A stretch of 64,000 nt of DNA from Runella sp. CRIBMP (GTDB taxonomy: Bacteria > Bacteroidota > Bacteroidia > Cytophagales > Spirosomataceae), in NCBI RefSeq assembly GCF_009905605.1, contig NZ_JAAAKZ010000001.1, forward strand, positions 372,001-436,000, given 5' to 3'. The position numbers and the translations under genes are program-made. Positions 62,757 to 64,000 of the stretch are shown in pieces. A model generated the notes under the pieces. That model was not told the DNA's origin, did not search any database, and saw only the letters and a list, made by a program, of their open reading frames with translations. Position 1 is the stretch's first letter. Each line of letters opens with the position of its first letter.

Positions 62757-64000
62757 ATGAAGTTTGAAGAGTATCACATTGCCCCCGAAATCAAGAAAAG
62801 TTTAGTGAATCTGGGATTTAAACGTCCTACCGACATTCAGTTTAAAGCGATTCCTTCCATTCTGAAAGGGGAAGATGTGTTGGCCATTGCCCAAACGGGT
62901 ACGGGAAAAACCGCCGCGTTTGCCATACCCATCATTCATTTGCTCAACGAGCGCAAACGCAACAATCGACGCCCCGACGGCGTCAAATGCGTCGTGATGG
63001 TGCCTACGCATGAGTTGGCTTTGCAAATTACCGAAGTGTTTAACCGCCTTGGCCATTTTACGTTAGTAGAAACCTTGGGCTTATTTGGAGGCGTGGCGCA
63101 GGACCCACAAATAGCCAAATTGAACAAGGGTGTTGATGTGGTGGTGGCAACCCCTGGTCGCTTGTTTGACTTGGTCAGTCAGGGCCACCTCAAGCTGGAC
63201 CGCGTTGAAGTGCTGATTCTCGACGAAGCCGACCACATGCTGGATTTGGGTTTTATCAAAGACATTCGCGATTTGCTTCGTCACCTACCGCGTCGGCGGC
63301 AGACCTTGTTTTTTTCGGCTACCATTGACGATAAAATCAAGAAATTGGCCTATTCGCTCATCAACAGCGGGGCCATTCGTATTCAGATTTCTCCCAAAGA
63401 CCCCGTAGCCAAAAATATTGAACATTTTGTGGCTTATGTGGAAATGGACGATAAACGCTTCTTTCTCGAACGCATCATCAATGAGCATCCTGAAAGTAAA
63501 ATCATGGTTTTTGTGCGGACCAAAGTGCGTGCCGAGCGGGTATTCAAGGCGTTGGAGCGCATGGAAATCAAGAGCCTGACGCTGCACGGAGATAAAGACC
63601 AAAAAGACCGATTGGCGGCACTTAATGATTTTAAAAGCGGAAAAACCAAAGTGCTGATAGCCACCGACATCAGCGCCCGTGGTATTGATATTACAGGAGT
63701 AGATTATGTTATTAATTATGACTTACCCGAACAAGCCGAAAACTACGTCCACCGGGTAGGGCGTACTGGGCGTGGTACGCTCAAGGGCCATGCCGTTTCG
63801 TTTTGCAGCCCAGAAGAAAAACCCATTTTGGACGAAATTGAGACTTATCTCGATAAGCCCATCGATGTACTCCAAATCAGCAAAGCCGAATACGACAGCA
63901 TGATTGATTTTACAAATGATAATTCTGGAAACTTGCAGGTGCTCTTGCGCGAAATAGAGGAATTGGAAGAAGGGCGGAAAAAGAAAAAACGTAAAAAGAA
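62757..64000 (+). CDS. DEAD-box RNA helicase, 3' truncated by the window
   Basis: The frame runs open to the window end (414 codons seen). It has the Q motif region (FKRPTDIQFKAIP), Walker A AQTGTGKT, PTHELALQ, TPGR, DEAD (LILDEADHMLD), SAT (FFSATIDDK), ATDISARGIDI and HRVGRTGR. The last visible residues are Lys/Arg-rich (EEGRKKKKRKK), so the basic C-terminal tail has begun. Such RhlE/DeaD-type helicases remodel RNA in ribosome assembly or mRNA decay, often in the cold. It is independent of the preceding locus. Confidence 0.96.
   Translation, partial: MKFEEYHIAPEIKKSLVNLGFKRPTDIQFKAIPSILKGEDVLAIAQTGTGKTAAFAIPIIHLLNERKRNNRRPDGVKCVVMVPTHELALQITEVFNRLGHFTLVETLGLFGGVAQDPQIAKLNKGVDVVVATPGRLFDLVSQGHLKLDRVEVLILDEADHMLDLGFIKDIRDLLRHLPRRRQTLFFSATIDDKIKKLAYSLINSGAIRIQISPKDPVAKNIEHFVAYVEMDDKRFFLERIINEHPESKIMVFVRTKVRAERVFKALERMEIKSLTLHGDKDQKDRLAALNDFKSGKTKVLIATDISARGIDITGVDYVINYDLPEQAENYVHRVGRTGRGTLKGHAVSFCSPEEKPILDEIETYLDKPIDVLQISKAEYDSMIDFTNDNSGNLQVLLREIEELEEGRKKKKRKK

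Overview
The window looks like chromosome from a Bacteroidota bacterium of the Cytophagia type (Spirosomaceae-like, for example Runella or Dyadobacter relatives). This is inferred from three SusC/SusD pairs, a hybrid one-protein two-component sensor, an ECF sigma/FecR/SusC cascade, many Bacteroidota-type -7 boxes (TAnnTTTG) close to start codons, no clear Shine-Dalgarno sequences, and NspC-type polyamine synthesis. No species can be fixed from the sequence alone.

Layout. (1) 1-11 kb: the end of an adenylate-forming enzyme overlapping a KAS III-like synthase; a secreted unknown; a Tat-exported NHL propeller and a Tat-exported Gfo/Idh/MocA oxidoreductase; uvrA; an Rrf2 regulator; nspC; a patatin-like lipase. 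(2) 11-19 kb: a SusC-SusD-lipoprotein operon closed by a strong terminator, then a cytochrome c/copper monooxygenase-like fusion, convergent with a PfkB kinase. (3) 19.9-27.5 kb: two identical 75-bp tRNA-like repeats, an intact tRNA-Thr(CGT), and a 7.37-kb integrated element inserted in the tRNA 3' end. It is bounded by 24-bp direct repeats and carries a tyrosine integrase, an excisionase-like HTH protein, a winged-helix protein, a Rep-like protein, a nucleotidyltransferase-like protein with a small partner, an unknown 294-residue protein and a large self-chaperoned surface fibre. (4) 28.1-41.4 kb, minus strand: a sugar-acid locus with ECF sigma, FecR-type anti-sigma, STN-containing SusC, SusD, 2-keto-3-deoxyglucarate aldolase, GntP permease, tartronate semialdehyde reductase, an exported mannonate dehydratase-like protein and a glucarate dehydratase-like enzyme. 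(5) 41.6-42.4 kb: a secreted six-repeat tectonin-like propeller. (6) 42.4-54.3 kb, minus strand: a complete fructan utilisation locus (GH32, SusD, SusC, fructokinase-like PfkB, sugar MFS porter and a hybrid sensor with a periplasmic sugar-binding domain). (7) 54.6-64 kb: a secreted probable beta-helix protein, an outer-membrane barrel, a protein with a class II terpene-cyclase-like DxDDTAM motif, a 1276-residue PmoA-like/propeller/HEAT/cytochrome c fusion, and the start of a DEAD-box helicase running off the window.

How the genes work together. In the fructan locus SusC/D would import fructan fragments, GH32 release fructose, the MFS porter carry it inward and PfkB phosphorylate it, with the hybrid sensor detecting periplasmic sugar. 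In the sugar-acid locus GudD, GarL and GarR form the glucarate-to-glycerate route; no glycerate kinase is present here. In the integrated element the integrase and its downstream nucleotidyltransferase-like gene overlap by ATGA, and a shared leader motif precedes rep, the unknown cargo gene and int. Together with arm-like 24-bp repeats near both ends, this suggests a coordinated small integrative system. It is the most likely place for something undescribed.
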